A DNA stretch of 64,000 nucleotides from Alisma plantago-aquatica (GCA_963693085.1 OY856409.1:293422058-293486057); one strand, 5' to 3'; positions 45,500-58,266 are shown, counted from the first letter of the stretch. The notes: generated from the sequence alone by a model not told the origin. Numbers and translations are program-made.

Positions 45500-46350
45500 T
45501 GGGGATTATTTACTCCATCTTAGATTCTCCTTAGGTCAGCCCATGCAAGTTGTTCGAAACAAAGATGGGACCATTGTGGTAAAGAATGAAACGAATGAAC
45601 TATCCCCACCCACATTGTCATTGGGTGGTGGATGTGCATATATTATAGGAAATTGAGCAAATCTATAGGGAAGGACCACTTCCCACTTACCTTCCTTGAC
45701 CAAGTTCTTGAGTGCTTGGCACACCAAGAATTGTTTTGCTATCTTGCTGGATATAATTTAGGCTTCTACCAAATCCCTATTCATCCCGAGGATCAAGAGA
45801 AGACCACATTCATATGCCCTTTTGGCACATATGCCTTTAGGAGGATGGCTTTTGATCTGTGCAATGCTTTCATACTCTCCAATGTGTTATGGACACTATC
45901 TTTGTAGGTTTGGTAGAAACCATTATGAAAATTTTCATGGATGAATTTTATTTTTGTGGTGATTCTTTTTATTCATGTTTACATTACATGTCCCTCATGC
46001 TAGGAAAATGTGAAGAGGCACTTCTAGTTCTGAAATGGGAGAAATGCCACTTCATGGGGGAGGAGAGCATATTCCTTTGCCATAGGATGATCAATAAAGG
46101 GATTGAAGTTGACAAGGTGAATATTGAAGTAATTGCAAGGATTTTACTACCTATAAACATTAAGGAAACTTGTGCCTTCTTGGTACATGCTGGTTTCTAT
46201 CTTTATTTCATCAAGGACTTCTTCAGAATTTCCAAGTCGATGACCAACCTTCTACTGAAGGAGGCCTCCTTTTGTCCTTTGATGATGAATGCATGCAAAG
46301 ATTCAACACTTCAAAGGCTGCCCTCACCACCACTCCTATCATTTGAGCAC
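45500..46350 (+). pseudogene. Element C reverse transcriptase, YMDD-type box mutated
   Basis: Three frames tile the RT: 'QPMQVVRNKDGTIVVKNETNEL' (palm entry), 'CIYYRKLSKSIGKDHFPLTFLDQVLECLA', 'FYQIPIHPEDQEKTTFICPFGTYAFRRMAFDLCNA', then 'IMKIFMDEFYFCGDSF' where the FMDD box is FMDE (~45940), and 'LVLKWEKCHFM....IFLCHRMINKGIEVDK'. The second catalytic Asp is Glu, so polymerase activity would be impaired even without the frameshifts at ~45650 and ~45890. It is clearly a Ty3-type and not a copia RT. Confidence 0.92.
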
Positions 46351-46765
46351 TAGATTGGTCGAAACCTTTTCAGGTCGTGTGTAATGCTAGTGAATATGAT
46401 GTGGGAGCGATCTTGGGCTAATGCATTGACAAGAAGAACCATGTCATCTATTGCTCCTCCAAGACTCTAGATGAAGCATAGTAGAACTATGTCACTACTG
46501 AGTAGGAGCTTCTAGCTATCATCTACACCTTTGACAAATTCAGATCCTATCTTGTCAGCTCCAAGGTGATCATCTACATTGATCATGCAACCATTAGTTA
46601 TTTAATGATGAAGAAGGAAACCAAGCCAAGACTAATTTGTTACGTCCTATAGTTGTATGTATTTGACCTTGAGATATTGGGCAAGAAGGGAAGTGAGAAT
46701 ATAGTGGCTAATCATCTCAGTCGTATTCATATTCTTGAAAATGACAGCAGACCCATTGTTGACTC
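46351..46765 (+). pseudogene. Element C RNase H
   Basis: Follows RT in one decayed frame with stops: 'LDWSKPFQVVCNASEYDVGAILG' (catalytic Asp of 'CDAS' is Asn), 'HVIYCSSKTLDEA', '[39 protein letters not shown]' and 'YVFDLEILGKKGSENIVANHLSRI', the standard end of plant Ty3 RNase H. Several TAG/TAA replace Gln or Trp codons. Confidence 0.85.
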
Positions 46766-46889
46766 CCTCCATGACAATCATCTCATGAAGGTCTTCTCTA
46801 ACATTCCATGGTTCTCAGACAATGTGATCTACCTTACTATAGAAGTCTTACATTGTGATTTCATCACTCACACCAAAAAGTAGTTCATC

Positions 46890-47910
46890 CATGATGTGAA
46901 ACACTACTATTGGCATGAGCCATACCTCTTCTGCCTAGGTGTTGATGGCCTTTGCCGTTGATGTATGACTGAAGAAGAAGGGTACTTGATGCTTGAGCAG
47001 TGCCCCTTAGAACTAATGGGATGCCACATGAGTGCTGAGAAGACTTCCTTGAAGGTTCTGCAATGTGGGTTCTATTGGACCACCATTTTTAAATATTCAT
47101 ATGAGTACATTCTTTCACGTGACCAATGTCAGAGATCAGAAACATTTATAAGCATCATAAGATGCCTTTTAAATCTTTGAAAGATGTTGAAATATTCAAT
47201 GTTTGGGGCATGGAATTTTTGGGTCCATTCCCTCCTTCTTGTGGTTACTCTTATATTCTTATTGTGGTATACTATGTGTCTAAGTGGGTTGATATGATCC
47301 CCATGGTTACAACTGACTCTAAATCTATTATCAAACTTTGCAAGGATATTATCTGCTCCAGGTTTGGGGCCCCTCACATAATCATCTCTGATGGAGCGTT
47401 GCATTTTATATAGAAGTAGATTAAGATATTATTAAAAAAGTATGGCGTACAACACCAGATAGCCATGTTATACCAGCCTTATACTTCCAACCAAGTGTCT
47501 AATCGACAAACAAAGGTCATCCTTAAGAAAATAGTTGGAAGGTAAAGGAAGGAATGGGAAGTGAAGTTCAACAATGCCTAGTTGGCATATCAGACTACTT
47601 TTAAGACCTCCTTGGGTACCATGCCATTTTAAGTTGATCTACGACAAGTCTTATCACCTCCTGCTAGATATGGAGCACAAGGTCAGATGGACAATCCAGT
47701 TTCTAAATTGTGACCTCTCTCTTTCCAGAGAGAAGCAAAGTTGGAGGAGCTATCCATATCTGCATATGAAAATCCATGTGTCTACAAGGAGAGGATGAAG
47801 ATGTGGCATGAAGGACACCTCAAGTGGAAATACATTCAAGTGGGATACAAAGTTATCCTTTATAACTTCTTCTTGATATTGTTTCACAGGAAATTATGAT
47901 CTTGATGGCC
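46890..47910 (+). pseudogene. Element C zinc finger and integrase
   Basis: 46965-47180 reads 'CPLELMGCHMSAEKTSLKVLQCGFYWTTIFKYSYEYILSRDQCQR', the H2C2 finger and linker. 47126-47413 continues 'MPFKSLKDVEIFNVWGMEFLGPFPPSCGYSYILIVVYYVSKWV', then 'RFGAPHIIISDGALHF', which hold the two Asp positions of the D,D-35-E core region. Lines at 47574-47760 ('PSWHIRLLLRPPWVPCHFK' shifted; 'LSREKQ') and ~47800-47890 ('MWHEGHLKWKYIQVGYKVILYN...LFHRKL') end the integrase. Multiple frameshifts. Confidence 0.85.
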
Positions 47911-48118
47911 TCGTATGTACCTCATGAAGAATATCTACCCACATCATGCAGTTGTGTTGGGAAAAGATCAAAGGTGAATCTATTACAAATGGCCACTGAC
48001 TAAAAATATACATCACCACTGAATATGTAGCAGCCAAGGAAACATATCCACTCTCTATTACCACCACAACAATGATTTAGGAATCAAAACATTGAGCCAC
48101 AATGTTAGATAAAATGCT

Positions 48119-48135
48119 TGTCGGGAGGCAACCCA
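48119..48135 (+). promoter_or_regulatory. Conserved post-pol motif of Athila/Tat-type elements
   Basis: TTGTCGGGAGGCAACCC, a short GC-rich motif that plant Athila/Tat elements commonly carry just after pol. It can form a small hairpin (GTTGCCTCCCGACAA on the other strand is imperfectly paired). Function unknown to me. Confidence 0.6.
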
Positions 48136-49559
48136 AAAGTTATCTAGATAGACTTTATTTTTTTTATTTAGTTAGCTTTCATTCCATTATTTTAGTTCAA
48201 TTTTTTAACTTAGTTCATAAGGTGAACATTCCCTTGATTCAATTCTCATTGAAAATTGTGATTGTAGGCTCTCTCCTTTGAACATGGACTATGTTGACAA
48301 TTATATACAGCGATATTCTTCCTAGATCAACTGATCATGGGGATCCATTTTGTCACATGAAATATGCTTCTAGTAGATCCAACAATCTCCCTCCTAGGTT
48401 GCTTGATTTGCCTATAGCAGGGAATTTCTTCACTATGCAAATCAACTGGTACCTTGTCCAATTGGGCAATCAGAAAAAGCCAAAATTCAATAATGGCTAC
48501 TGGAATCGAGGGGTTATTGTGATTCAAATAATCTCCATCCTTGATTGCTTAATATTCCTATAGAAGGCCACTTCTTCATGAGAGGATCATCTGATCTCCA
48601 GTCTAGATGACGTAATTATCAATAGGTCTGAAATCATCAGTAAGCTATGAAAACTTCATATCACCCAATCATGCACGAAGATCGGTGGATCTACCTGAGG
48701 CATTCTCTAGTGCCTATACTCTTAGATTGATCGATCCTTGATTATCAGCTCACCTGATTAATGCTTCAACTACTACAGAGTAAGGGATGCAGATCATTCA
48801 AAATGTTCCACCGAAATCACCCAATCTTCATCGTGCATGCCTTTAAAAGAATGGGGATAGGGAAAGGAGTTACCATCACCCACAAGCCACTCACCCCAGT
48901 TGGATCCCTAATTTGCCACCACAATTGTGAGGAACAATTCATCCCAATGTCGATTGCTCAAATAGCCCGTCGTCCCACTGGATCATATACTGCAAGAACG
49001 GCTAATCTTGCCACCGTCAATTGCTTGTACACTGACGTTGAGTGACCAGATCCCCCCCTTCTTCTTCATTGCACCATAACACCTGGTCCCTACCTTTAGC
49101 AGTGTGAAGATCGGACAATCCCACCCTAATGATCGACCAACTAGTGTGAGGTGCACACACTCGTTAAGTGTCACTTCTCCACCTTCTTTGGGGTCACTGC
49201 TCCAACCACCACCTGGTCGATCTTGTTGTTGTAGAATGATCGAACCACCTTCTCTATGAATGCCTTCAAAAACCCAAATTTTGATTGATCCCCTAACTTG
49301 GATCACTCAATCTTGCCCTTACATACAACATTGGCATTCTACAAATTGATCATTGATATTTAGTAGATTGCCTAATACCCTATCCTACATATACATGGAT
49401 CCTAGAGTTTAGCTAATCTCCTCATCCTATTGCTCGATACCAGCACCTCAGATCCTCTACTCAAGAAGCATATCGCATGATCTCCCGTACAAATTTCTGA
49501 TCTACAGCCCTGAAGAATTCAAGGATGTCAAGAATCTAAGGGTGGGGTAGTGAGCATCC

Positions 49560-50285
49560 ATATAAGGGGTCCGATTTGGGACTCCTAAAAAAGCTCAACC
49601 CCTTCCAACCCAAGAAGGGTAAGGAGAAGGCAACCACTACTACAATGTGTCTACCCTACTCCCATTACGTGAGGCCCGCTACATGCATTTGCATTCAGAA
49701 GAGCCGCTCAGATGATGATGTGCCTCCCTCAGACAAAAAGGAGGTACTCGGCAAGGAGTCCATGGCGGCTGATGTAGTTGAGGTTGAGCACATGATTGAC
49801 TACCTTGATGCTTAGTAGGAAACCATTCCCTGCAGCCAATGAACCTCTACTTCTATTCCCCCAGTGCCACCCTATATGACTAGGGCCGAGTTGTAGGCCT
49901 ACCTTTCAGCATTCCCATCCCAGTTTGCTCATGTACCAGCCAAGTACAAGGAACTCCTCACCTCCAAGAACCAAAAGTGACTCAAGCACATGGATTCCCT
50001 CATTGTATTGTAGACCCGGTTTGCCTACCCCAAGACATTGAAAATTTTGGGTTCTTTGAGATTGTGATGTTCATCCTCCATTATTCGTGTATTTTTCTCC
50101 TACCTTCCATATGCAGTCTATATTCAAGGAGATCACTCTAGAGTTACTCACCTCCTATGCTAAATATTTCCACAGAGACTAGGAGTATAGATACTCCTTC
50201 CACATGTCCAGGGAGGAGCACACATTGGGAAATGAGTCTCTCACCACCCTCATAATTGATGTCAATAGAGATTGGCAAAAATGGT
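49560..50285 (+). pseudogene. Element C env-like/ORF2 remnant (tentative)
   Basis: Open pieces include 49576-49815 (Lys-rich start, acidic end) and a broken reading 'MTRAELQAYLSAFPSQFAHVPAKY' at ~49876. Near 50120-50270, 'FKEITLELLTSYAKYF' with 'HMSREEHTLGNESLTTLI' resembles the '..LT.EFL.S......F.L....(H/F)TL' line of the Athila-associated 'retrotransposon ORF-1/env-like' protein. Similarity is weak. Position after pol supports it and the minus-strand element D has a better copy. Confidence 0.4.
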
Positions 50286-50289
50286 GCAT

Positions 50290-51289
50290 CGTCAAGAGCC
50301 ACAGTGATGCGTTCTTACTACATATATAAAACACAAGTGCATGTACCAAAGTAATATAGGACAAAAGTGGCCCAGATATCGAACACGGGGAATGTGAATC
50401 CAAAGACTACTACTAACTATGACTCAATCCGCTAGACTTGGTGAAAAATGTGATTGATTGATTGATTAATTAATTGCAAGAATTAAAACTAAATTACTAA
50501 GGTTGTGATCACAAATGGTGGATTCCTTAGGAATACAGTTTCACCATAGCTTATATTGTAATTAACATTATTTATCAATATTCAATTCTCCTAACTCTAG
50601 ACCATGGGACCTGTAGCAAGAATTACCCACTCTCATAGTGTAATTCACTACCTCATCTAATACAAACCCCACCTTGTAGCAATTTAATTATTAGTTAGGT
50701 GCTTTAATGATACCTCTGGGATAAACCCTTCATAGTCGTAAGCCTTCTCTCAAAGCTTGGTATGGAAAATATAAATATACAACTTGTCTAACCCTTAATC
50801 CCTCTCTTGAAGCAATTAATGGTCTAAGAAATCAACTATGGTGATAAAGTGTTGGCAATTCAAGAAGCAATCATAGAATTATGTCCAAAAATTAGGGAAA
50901 CATAAATACTAACTCAGAATTGTCAATTATAGTACATAACTGGGATATTCCCAGTTCCTAAGAAAAAGGGTAATAACCCTGCATGATTTCAGTTACCTTA
51001 CAACTAAACAGATAAGAGAAGAAAAAAAAGGAAAACATCAAAGAATCAAAAAACCCCTGGAGAAGATGGTCTAGTTGACTCCCTCTAATGAACATGGTGA
51101 TTTGTTGTCTCTCAGCTACAAATCTGTCCACGGAAGTGCTCGAATCACCCAGAACATACCTTTCTCTTCTCCTTTCTCTTCTCACCTATGTCCTATATTA
51201 TACAACAAACTCTGATGTGATAATTAGATCTGCCTTTGATCCCCACAATCATATGATTGATTTAGGGTGTCATTAAGTCATGGTTGTTG
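50290..51289. other. Retroelement non-coding region
   Basis: 'caaagtaatataggacaaaa' followed by 'gatatcgaacacgggg' (50350-50400) is wording that recurs in untranslated parts of plant Athila/Tat elements. 'gggacctgtagcaagaatta' and 'catctaatacaaaccccacc' (50600-50690) have the same flavour. I could not pair it with a second copy to prove an LTR. Confidence 0.45.
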
Positions 51290-51620
51290 GATTAATCACC
51301 ATCTTTAATCACATCTGATCGTGACAAGTTGATACCACTGGTAGGATGTCGATGGCATTGAGACCTTCTAAAGATCGTGATTCTTTGTCAAATGTTGGTA
51401 CTACCGACTAAGGTGTAAATAGCATTGAGTTTCTTTTTGACATATCCAGAAGATTTTCAAAGTAGAAGTTGGTACCGCCGAGTTGATTTTGGTGGCATTG
51501 AGATGCTTTAGATGAGTTATTGTTGATCAAGCTGGTAGCACTCATTCTTCTGTTCGTACCACCAAGTTTCTTTGACTCATCTCTATTCTTCTCTTCAATT
51601 ATCGATAGCACAGATATGAT
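51290..51620. repeat. Degenerate GGTRSYACCGA motif cluster
   Basis: Contains 'ttggtactaccgac', 'ttggtaccgccgag', 'ggtggcattgag' (twice), 'ggtagcactcat' and 'cgtaccaccaag', spaced about 25-60 bp. It is the same motif class as at 55010-55560. Confidence 0.6.
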
Positions 51621-53299
51621 CCAGTACTTATCATTTTTTTCATGAAATTTAACAAGAACACAAGTCTCGTAAATGATGATAAATCAATATGAAACGATAT
51701 AAATAGCATATATTTGGTGCAAATGTATGTCACAGGCTAATTAATGATAAACCATGCACAAATAATATCAAAATGAATGAATGTGCACAAATTACATAAT
51801 AAAATAGACAATGAAAATAAACTATATTCAATGCATCAAAATCCCCTAATCTTAAATATCACTCGTCCTCAAGCAACACACCCTTGTATCTATTTTAGAA
51901 AAGTCAGTAGAAGGACAAGTAATATGAATTTCATTTCTCAACTACCCCCACCTGGCAGTCCCAAACCAGCCTTTACTAACCACTAAATTGTTAACTACTC
52001 TCAAGTGACAAAAAATATTCATTAAAGATGTCCACCCTTAGATAAGTTAAACACTATTAATAGAGAAGGTACTATCGTAGTCAATCAGGCATTTGCTTGG
52101 TGCATCATGTGATTCCCTATCTACATTGCTCTTTTCCTAACTACCGACTAATTAGAAGAAGTTATCCATTTAAGAATGAATGAGGAGATCCATCATATAT
52201 GGCCTACCAATAAGAGAAATGAATGGAATGAATTGGGTGGATTATGAAGAATCACAAGTAACTTTCGAATCATTAATGCAAAAACAAACATCATGAACCT
52301 CAAAAATGAAGGAAGTAAGAAATGCATGAATCCTAATGCCTATTGTTTTGAGTGGAATGATGCATGCATTGAAAGTCTCATTAGATAGATGAGAGTGAAA
52401 CAAAAGAATACATCGTGTAGCTATTTTTTGTCTCTTTTTGAGGAAATATTCATAACTGAGTTTAGGGCATCCTTTCTCCCTCTTTATTTCATAATATTTT
52501 TTTCATTGGACCACTGTTTGAGCATGGTTGAAGAATATGCGTGGGCTTCACTATAACAACTCCTTGTTTTTCACTCTTTTTTAATTTTTGAGGGGTATGG
52601 GTATGCATACCATTCACTCTATTTTCAAAGAAAAACAATCTGAAGTACGTGATGAAAGAATGAACGATGCATAGAATATGCAATCTACATGAGTTTAGAT
52701 ATGCAATTAATTGATATGCAAGAATATTTTTCTCTCATTTTCAATTTTTAACTAATGAAATAAGAGAAAACTAACTATTATATCACCTACTATGCTATGC
52801 AATGCAATAAAGAGGAAACAATTTGTGTTACTTGATCATCTTAAGGTGACGTACCAAATGTATGAAAAGCATATGGAATCACAATATTTAGAGACAATGC
52901 CTTTCTTGAACTATGATATGTACCTGTATTATCAAACTTTGTACAGGGTAACCTAAGGATTTATTTCTAAAACTTCCATTTAAGGTCTTGTTAATTGTTT
53001 GGTCGGTTTAGGCTCTAACCCATCATCATCCACAATTCATGGATAATTAAGACTTTCCTTTCATATCAAATGTCCTTAAGCTGACTAACCCATACACTTC
53101 CTCTAGGTGATGCTACTTAAGAATTTGCACTAAGTTTTCAAAGATAAATCAATTTTAAAAAATTAATTTCATTTCAAAGGCATAGAAGAACACACTCTAT
53201 GATGAAAAAGGCAGAAATCATGCTAATAATGATCCACGATTACACTAGGTAGATGTGGATCCTCCAAGTTAAAAAGAAAAATAAAGATAGAGTTGTTCC
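51621..53299. other. AT-rich DNA at the 3' side of element D
   Basis: No domain found. 'tacccccctaagcttgaact' (53300-53320) with 'cctcaagcaacaca' (51870) is wording often seen in untranslated regions of plant Ty3 elements. This is probably 3' UTR/LTR material of element D or C, unproven. Confidence 0.4.
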
Positions 53300-53679
53300 A
53301 ATACCCCCCTAAGCTTGAACTTGACTATGTCCTCATAGTCAAAATCCAATCAAAGAGGTGGAACAGTGGTGCAAAATCAGAATTGTGGTGGTGGCATTTT
53401 TAGATCTTGCGGGTAGAAAGTGTCAGTGAAGCTAGGTGGTTGTTGTGGCATCTCTAGAGGTGGTGGATTTTGCCAAACTATCCCTGGTCTAGTCATGATC
53501 AAAGAATGGATGCTGGTAAGTCTCCATCCATTGTAGGTGAGTGTGCATGTTCTCTTAGTTGGCCAGAAGAAGGCACTCATTCTCTAAAATGGCTTTTTGG
53601 TTCTGATACAGTCACCCTTGAACATCGTGGATGCCCACCAATGTTGTTGCTTGTTGTTGTTACCCCTATATAATTGATT

Positions 53680-54950
53680 ACAACATCCCACACATACCTA
53701 CCATAGAGTATGGGTCTTCTTGCTGAGCGGGTGGTGGAGTAGAGGAGCTAGAAGCTCCATGTCTGTGAAGACTTGTAGATGACTCCCTACTATGTGAATG
53801 GCATGGTTGCCTCTTCATCTTCTTCTTCGGCATCTCCACCTTGCTCTGGCTCAACGTTGTCTTGCTCTTCTTCTTCCTCCTCGACATCCTCTTTTGGCCA
53901 CCTCATGTGTCACACTCCTTGTAGGTCAAAGATGGGGTCAGGCAGAGCCCTTTTCTGTGAATGATCATTGACTGTACAACAAACATACACCTTTCCTTAG
54001 CACTCGACCATGAGGTGTGCCCTCTGGAAGTGCTTGAAATCCAACTTTTAGGAGGTCCTCAATGGGTTGGAGGTGGAGAGGTCAAGGTTGAGGTGCACAT
54101 CTATTGGTGTAATAAGTCCTCCAAAGTGGATTGGGGGCTTCCTCTTCTCTTGATTCTTGACTTCCAGCATATGTTGTAGACAGAAATAGTTAAGATTGAC
54201 TGTCTCTTCCTCTAAGGCCAACAATGCCCAAAGGACATCGAGGTTGGCCTGCTTCACTTTCCCTTGCCCTTGTGTAGACCTGGAAAAGATAGTGTTGGTG
54301 AGGTAGCAGTGCAGAATCTGAGAAAATGGGTGCTAGATGTCCATGGTAGAGTTCTTGTTCCAGTTAATTGTGAATCCATGTGGCATGTCCGAAAGGATGC
54401 TCCACACCCATGAGTAGTTGAAGTCACCAAGCATGTAGCAGATGTCCCCTACTAGCCACCCATAGATGGCGTTGGACTCTGCCAATGTGAAGTAGTGGGC
54501 GTTGTTGAAGAGACGAAACTGTACCCATGCATCCTCCCATCCTTCCCCATGCACAGGGATGCAGCACACCTCCAAGGAGGTCAAGAATTCATAGATGACC
54601 ACCTGGTAGGTGGGCCAAGCACCAAAGAAAGGTTGATCGCCCACCATGCCCTAGCTAGCATAGACCTCCTGGAGACTATTGGTGAAGCCTTATTTGGCGA
54701 GGAAGGCATGGTCACCATAATGTGTTTGTATCAACTCCCTCTTCATCAGTATGGCATACATCTTCCTCTAGTTGCCATTAACATGAGGCATATGTGTCGA
54801 CTTGGACACCATCATGTTGGCTCCTACTGTTGATGAAGCTGACCTCGTTGTTGCCTTTAGTCTGGGATGAGAAAAATATGGGGCAAACAGAGCTCGGGGA
54901 AGACTCTAAATGCCTGGAAGCTCTGGTACTTCTCTGTTTGCAAGAGAGAT
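53680..54950 (-). pseudogene. Element D env-like / retrotransposon ORF-1-type protein
   Basis: Minus-strand frames after pol read 'GFTNSLQEVYAS', then 'FGAWPTYQVVIYEFLTSLEVCC', then 'WVQFRLFNNAHYFTLAESNAIYGW' (54647-54450). These match the 'YP.Y..LT.EFLSS......F.L.....(T/S)L...N...G' pattern of the second ORF of Athila-type elements. Further on, 'GGLITPIDVHLNLDL' (~54100) matches the 'GG.ITPI......L' line. A Ser/Lys/Gln-rich tail (53887-53678) follows. Some authors call this ORF env-like; I see no convincing signal peptide or membrane segment. Several stops. Confidence 0.65.
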
Positions 54951-55009
54951 GGTGTGGGAATGTTTGTAGAACAACCGACGCACTTTTCCATTACCACGAA
55001 TAGGATGTC

Positions 55010-55560
55010 AGTGGCACCAACTCATCCCCCGTAATCTATGTGAAATCGATATCAACCATTGATACTAACAACTCTAGTCTTTCGATGTCGTGACGAATAG
55101 ATTTCCTAGCTTTGGTACTATTGAGGGATGTAGGTGGTACCAACTTATAAAATGCATTGTCAAATTCATACCACCGACCGTTGGATGGAGATCATCTTGT
55201 TTGTTGGTTGTGTATCCATGGATTTTGTGCTTTTAGGTGTCGATACCGTTGATTGATGTGTCGATGGTACCGAGTGCTTTTTAGTCACCCCTGTCAAAAG
55301 GAGTTGATGCCATAGATTTAATGGGTCTATGGTACCAAATTATTAATGCTCTAGGTACTCTCAAATGGCTCTGTAATATCCTGAACCTGGAGCACCGTGC
55401 AGGTGTCGGTGCTACCGACTTTGTGTCGGTGGTACCGAGCCTTGTCGGTGCCACTGACTGGATTATTGTTGGTACTGAGTCGTTCTAAAAATTTCCCTAT
55501 TGATCTTCACCCATGGTGTCAGTGCCACCGAATGCCTTGTCAGTGGTACTAAGTTTTCTA
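55010..55560. repeat. GTCGGTGGTACCGA motif repeat cluster
   Basis: At least ten variants, for example 'gtcagtggcaccaa' (55009), 'gtaggtggtaccaa', 'gtcgataccgttga', 'gtcgatggtaccga', 'gtcggtgctaccga', 'gtcggtggtaccga', 'gtcggtgccactga' and 'gtcagtgccaccga'. The core alternates GGTRSYACCGA-like palindromes. It lies between pol and the env-like ORF of element D. Confidence 0.8.
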
Positions 55561-55739
55561 CATCCTACACACCAAACAAAACGATCAAGGTACCTTTTTT
55601 ACATCTAAAAATAAAAATGCAAACTAGAATGATCAAAACTCCTAAAAATGAATGTAAAAGACAAAATCCAAAATATGATAAAGAAAAATTGGGTTGACTC
55701 CTAGTAAGGGCCCTTGTTTTACATCTTAGGCTCGAAGAT

Positions 55740-57097
55740 CAAATCAAAAAGACATCAGTGAAGCTCAAGGAGCTTCAAATCCTCTCCCTCATCTATCAAC
55801 TCTCCCCCAAAGTAGTATTTCAACCATTTCCCATTCAGAAGAAATGGGTCAGTCCCATTATTAATCTCCACTGCTCCATGAGGGAATGCCTTAACCACCA
55901 CAAATGGACCATTCCATCTAAACCTCAGTTTCTAGGGGTGCAATTTTATCCTAGAATTTAACAGGAGCACCTTCTATCCCAGAGTGAACACTCTATGCAA
56001 ATTATGGAGGTCATGGATCTTCTTGGTTCTGCCCATATTAATCCTTGAGCTTTCATAGGCATCTAGCTTGAATTCTTCCAATTCATTGAGCTCCAAACAT
56101 TTGTTTCTTCCCTACATAATCCAGATTTTAATTCAACTTCCTCAAAGACCACTCAATTTTGTGTTCCATCAGAAGTAAATGACATGATATCCCATAGACT
56201 AACCTAAATGGAGTTGTTACTATATGTGTTTTATAGGTTGTCCTATATGCCTAAACAACATCATTTAATTTCATACTCCGATTGACCCTATTCGTTGATA
56301 TTGTCTTTTCTAAGATCTTATTAATCTCTCTATTAGACACCTCAACCTGACCCTGGGTTTTTAGTGATACGGGGTTCTGACTTTGTGCCTCACTCCATAC
56401 TTTCTCAATAAAGATTTGAACTTCTTATTAGTGAAGTGAAATCCCCATCACTTATCATTACTCATGGCACCCCAAACTTGAAGAAGTTATGGTCTTTCAC
56501 AAATTTGCAAGAAACATGTACATCATTGGTGTAGGTTGGAATCACTTCCACCCACATAGACTTGTAGTCAACTTCTAGCAATATATATGAATTAGAATTA
56601 AAAGACACAAAGGATCCCATAAAATCGATTCCCCACAAATCAAAAATGTCAACTTGCATGTTGACATGCATCACACTTACATACAAAATTTAAGCATCTC
56701 TAGAAAGTGATGGCCAATACAACCCACCTTCTAAAACCTTAGCTACTATCCTTGAGATAGCATGGTGACCTCCAGTTGGTAGGGAGTGACAATGTGTCAA
56801 GATAATCTCCATCTCACACTCAGACACACACTTCCTCAAAATCCCATCCCGACATTGCTTGAGTAAGATGGGGTCATCCCACACATAAAATCTCAAGGAA
56901 TAGAGAAATTTCTTCTTATATTGATACCCCCAATCTTCTGGAAGCTCTCCACAAGCCAAGTAGTTCACAATATTTGCAAACCAAGGATCCTTATTTTTCA
57001 TGGGAAATAACTACTCATCTGGGAACTCCTCAATTATGGGTATATCTAGATCCTTCTCATCTACTCTTTACAACCTAGTCAAATTATTTGTTGCCAC
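55740..57097 (-). pseudogene. Element D zinc finger and integrase
   Basis: Resumes directly after the LINE with 'MENVATNNLTRL', the '.ENV.ADHLSRL' end of RNase H. 57001-56690 holds 'KDPWFANIVNYLACGELPEDW' and the H2C2 finger in 'MEIILTHCHSLPTGGHHAISRIVAKVLEGGLYWPSLSRDA'. 56686-56462 is the integrase core start, 'VDIFDLWGIDFMGSFVSFNSNSYILLEVDYKSMWVE'. Near 55970-55780 the integrase C-terminal line 'LLLNSRIKLHP', 'FRWNGPFVVVKAFPHGAVEI' and 'NGKWLKYYFGGE' is readable. This is Athila-type wording throughout. Confidence 0.9.
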
Positions 57098-57150
57098 ATT
57101 TTCCATCCCTATCTTTTTTTTTACCCTTAACAGAGAGGTTATTATTTATC

Positions 57151-58140
57151 CTACTCTCTGATGCAAATTAAAATTGAGTTCATGGATACATCAATATCGA
57201 TATGGACCCAAACAGGCCTATTTCTAGAAAAGAAAAAGGGCGAATTAGATTGCGCAACATGCTTAGCCAGGGCATCTGCAACATTATTCAGGTTTCTAGG
57301 GATGAAGCTCACTTTTAGCCTTGGTCCACTGCTTAGGAGCCTTTTCAGCCTGGCAATGTGTGGTCTCAGTTTGATAGGTGGAGTTGTTCCTAACTCCAGC
57401 AGCTGTACAGCTTGTTGTGAGTCTGAGAGAAGGTGGCAGCTGCTCCAGTTCTCTCTTCTTACTAAGGTCACTGCGATGAAGATGGCCTGCAATTCAGCTT
57501 CAAGTGCACTTGTTGCTACGGATTGCTCCCCTAAACCACTGCAGCATATCCCTCTGGGGTCAACGACGTGGATGCCGACTCCAGAGGGTGTGGTAGGGTT
57601 GATATAAGAAGCATCTGTGAAGATGAATCGGTCACATTGATACGAGGCAGAGGTCTGACTGCCAGCTTTAATCACCCTGCCATTAATGTTTTCCCTGTGA
57701 AGGTTAGCGACAGTGGCCGCTCTCGCTTTGATAAAACTGGCAATCGTTCTGGGATCTTTAGGAGCACCTAGGTGAAGACGATCCATGCGGCAAGACCAGA
57801 TGTACCAGCATGCAATCGTTGTGGTAATGCAGGTATGTGGGCCACCGGAAGGGTCGTGAAGAACAAAAGAAATCCATTCTTGCTCATAGAGGAGGAAGTG
57901 GTTTTGATCGATGCCAAGGGCCTGCCAGGAGGCTCTGCTGTAATAACAATCCCTTAGCGCATTCAGGAGTGTGTCGGTTCCATTGCTACAAATGGAACAC
58001 TGAGTATCTACATCAAAGTGACGACGGTGTTTCTCTTCATTCGTGAGCAATGCGCGATGAAGGAGAAGCCAAAGGAAAGTATTAACTCTTACAGGTAAAG
58101 AACAATTCCAGACCGAAGACCAATTTTCAGATATATCCAC
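57151..58140 (-). pseudogene. LINE ORF2 zf-RVT and RNase H, catalytic set intact
   Basis: An open 329-codon frame to the ORF2 stop at 57151, 30 bp before the poly(A). Residues ~10-70 are the zinc-binding RT tail, 'VRVNTFLWLLLHRAL' and 'CSICSNGTDTLLNALRDC' (the usual His is Asn). Residues ~165-300 are RNase H with all four catalytic positions: Asp in 'FTDASYINPTT', Glu in 'ALEAELQAIFIA', Asp in 'LLSDSQQAVQLL' and Asp in 'NNVADALAKH'. Its presence separates this LINE from the RNase H-less LINE at 9.7-14.6 kb. Confidence 0.93.
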
Positions 58141-58266
58141 CTCTTTTCCCTATCTGGACCAGGCATAAGCCGACTTTGAAGTAAACTCGCCAAAGTCATC
58201 AAGCGACCAGATCCAAAGGTCCTCTCCGATATTTTTATCAGGGGGAGGGATTGCATTGATGATAGG

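Larger units (their letters stand above)
45480..50290 (+). mobile_element. Athila-like Ty3 element C, pol and possible env-like remnant
   Basis: On the plus strand RT, RNase H, zinc-finger/integrase and the integrase C-terminus occur in order (45500-47910). The post-pol landmark 'TTGTCGGGAGGCAACCC' (48119-48135) follows, then a weak env-like/ORF2 segment (about 49560-50280). gag and protease are not recognisable upstream. The lineage call rests on RT/integrase wording close to Athila (for example 'WEKCHFM', 'VWGM(E)FLGPFPPS'). Bounds are approximate and no LTR pair was found. Confidence 0.75.
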
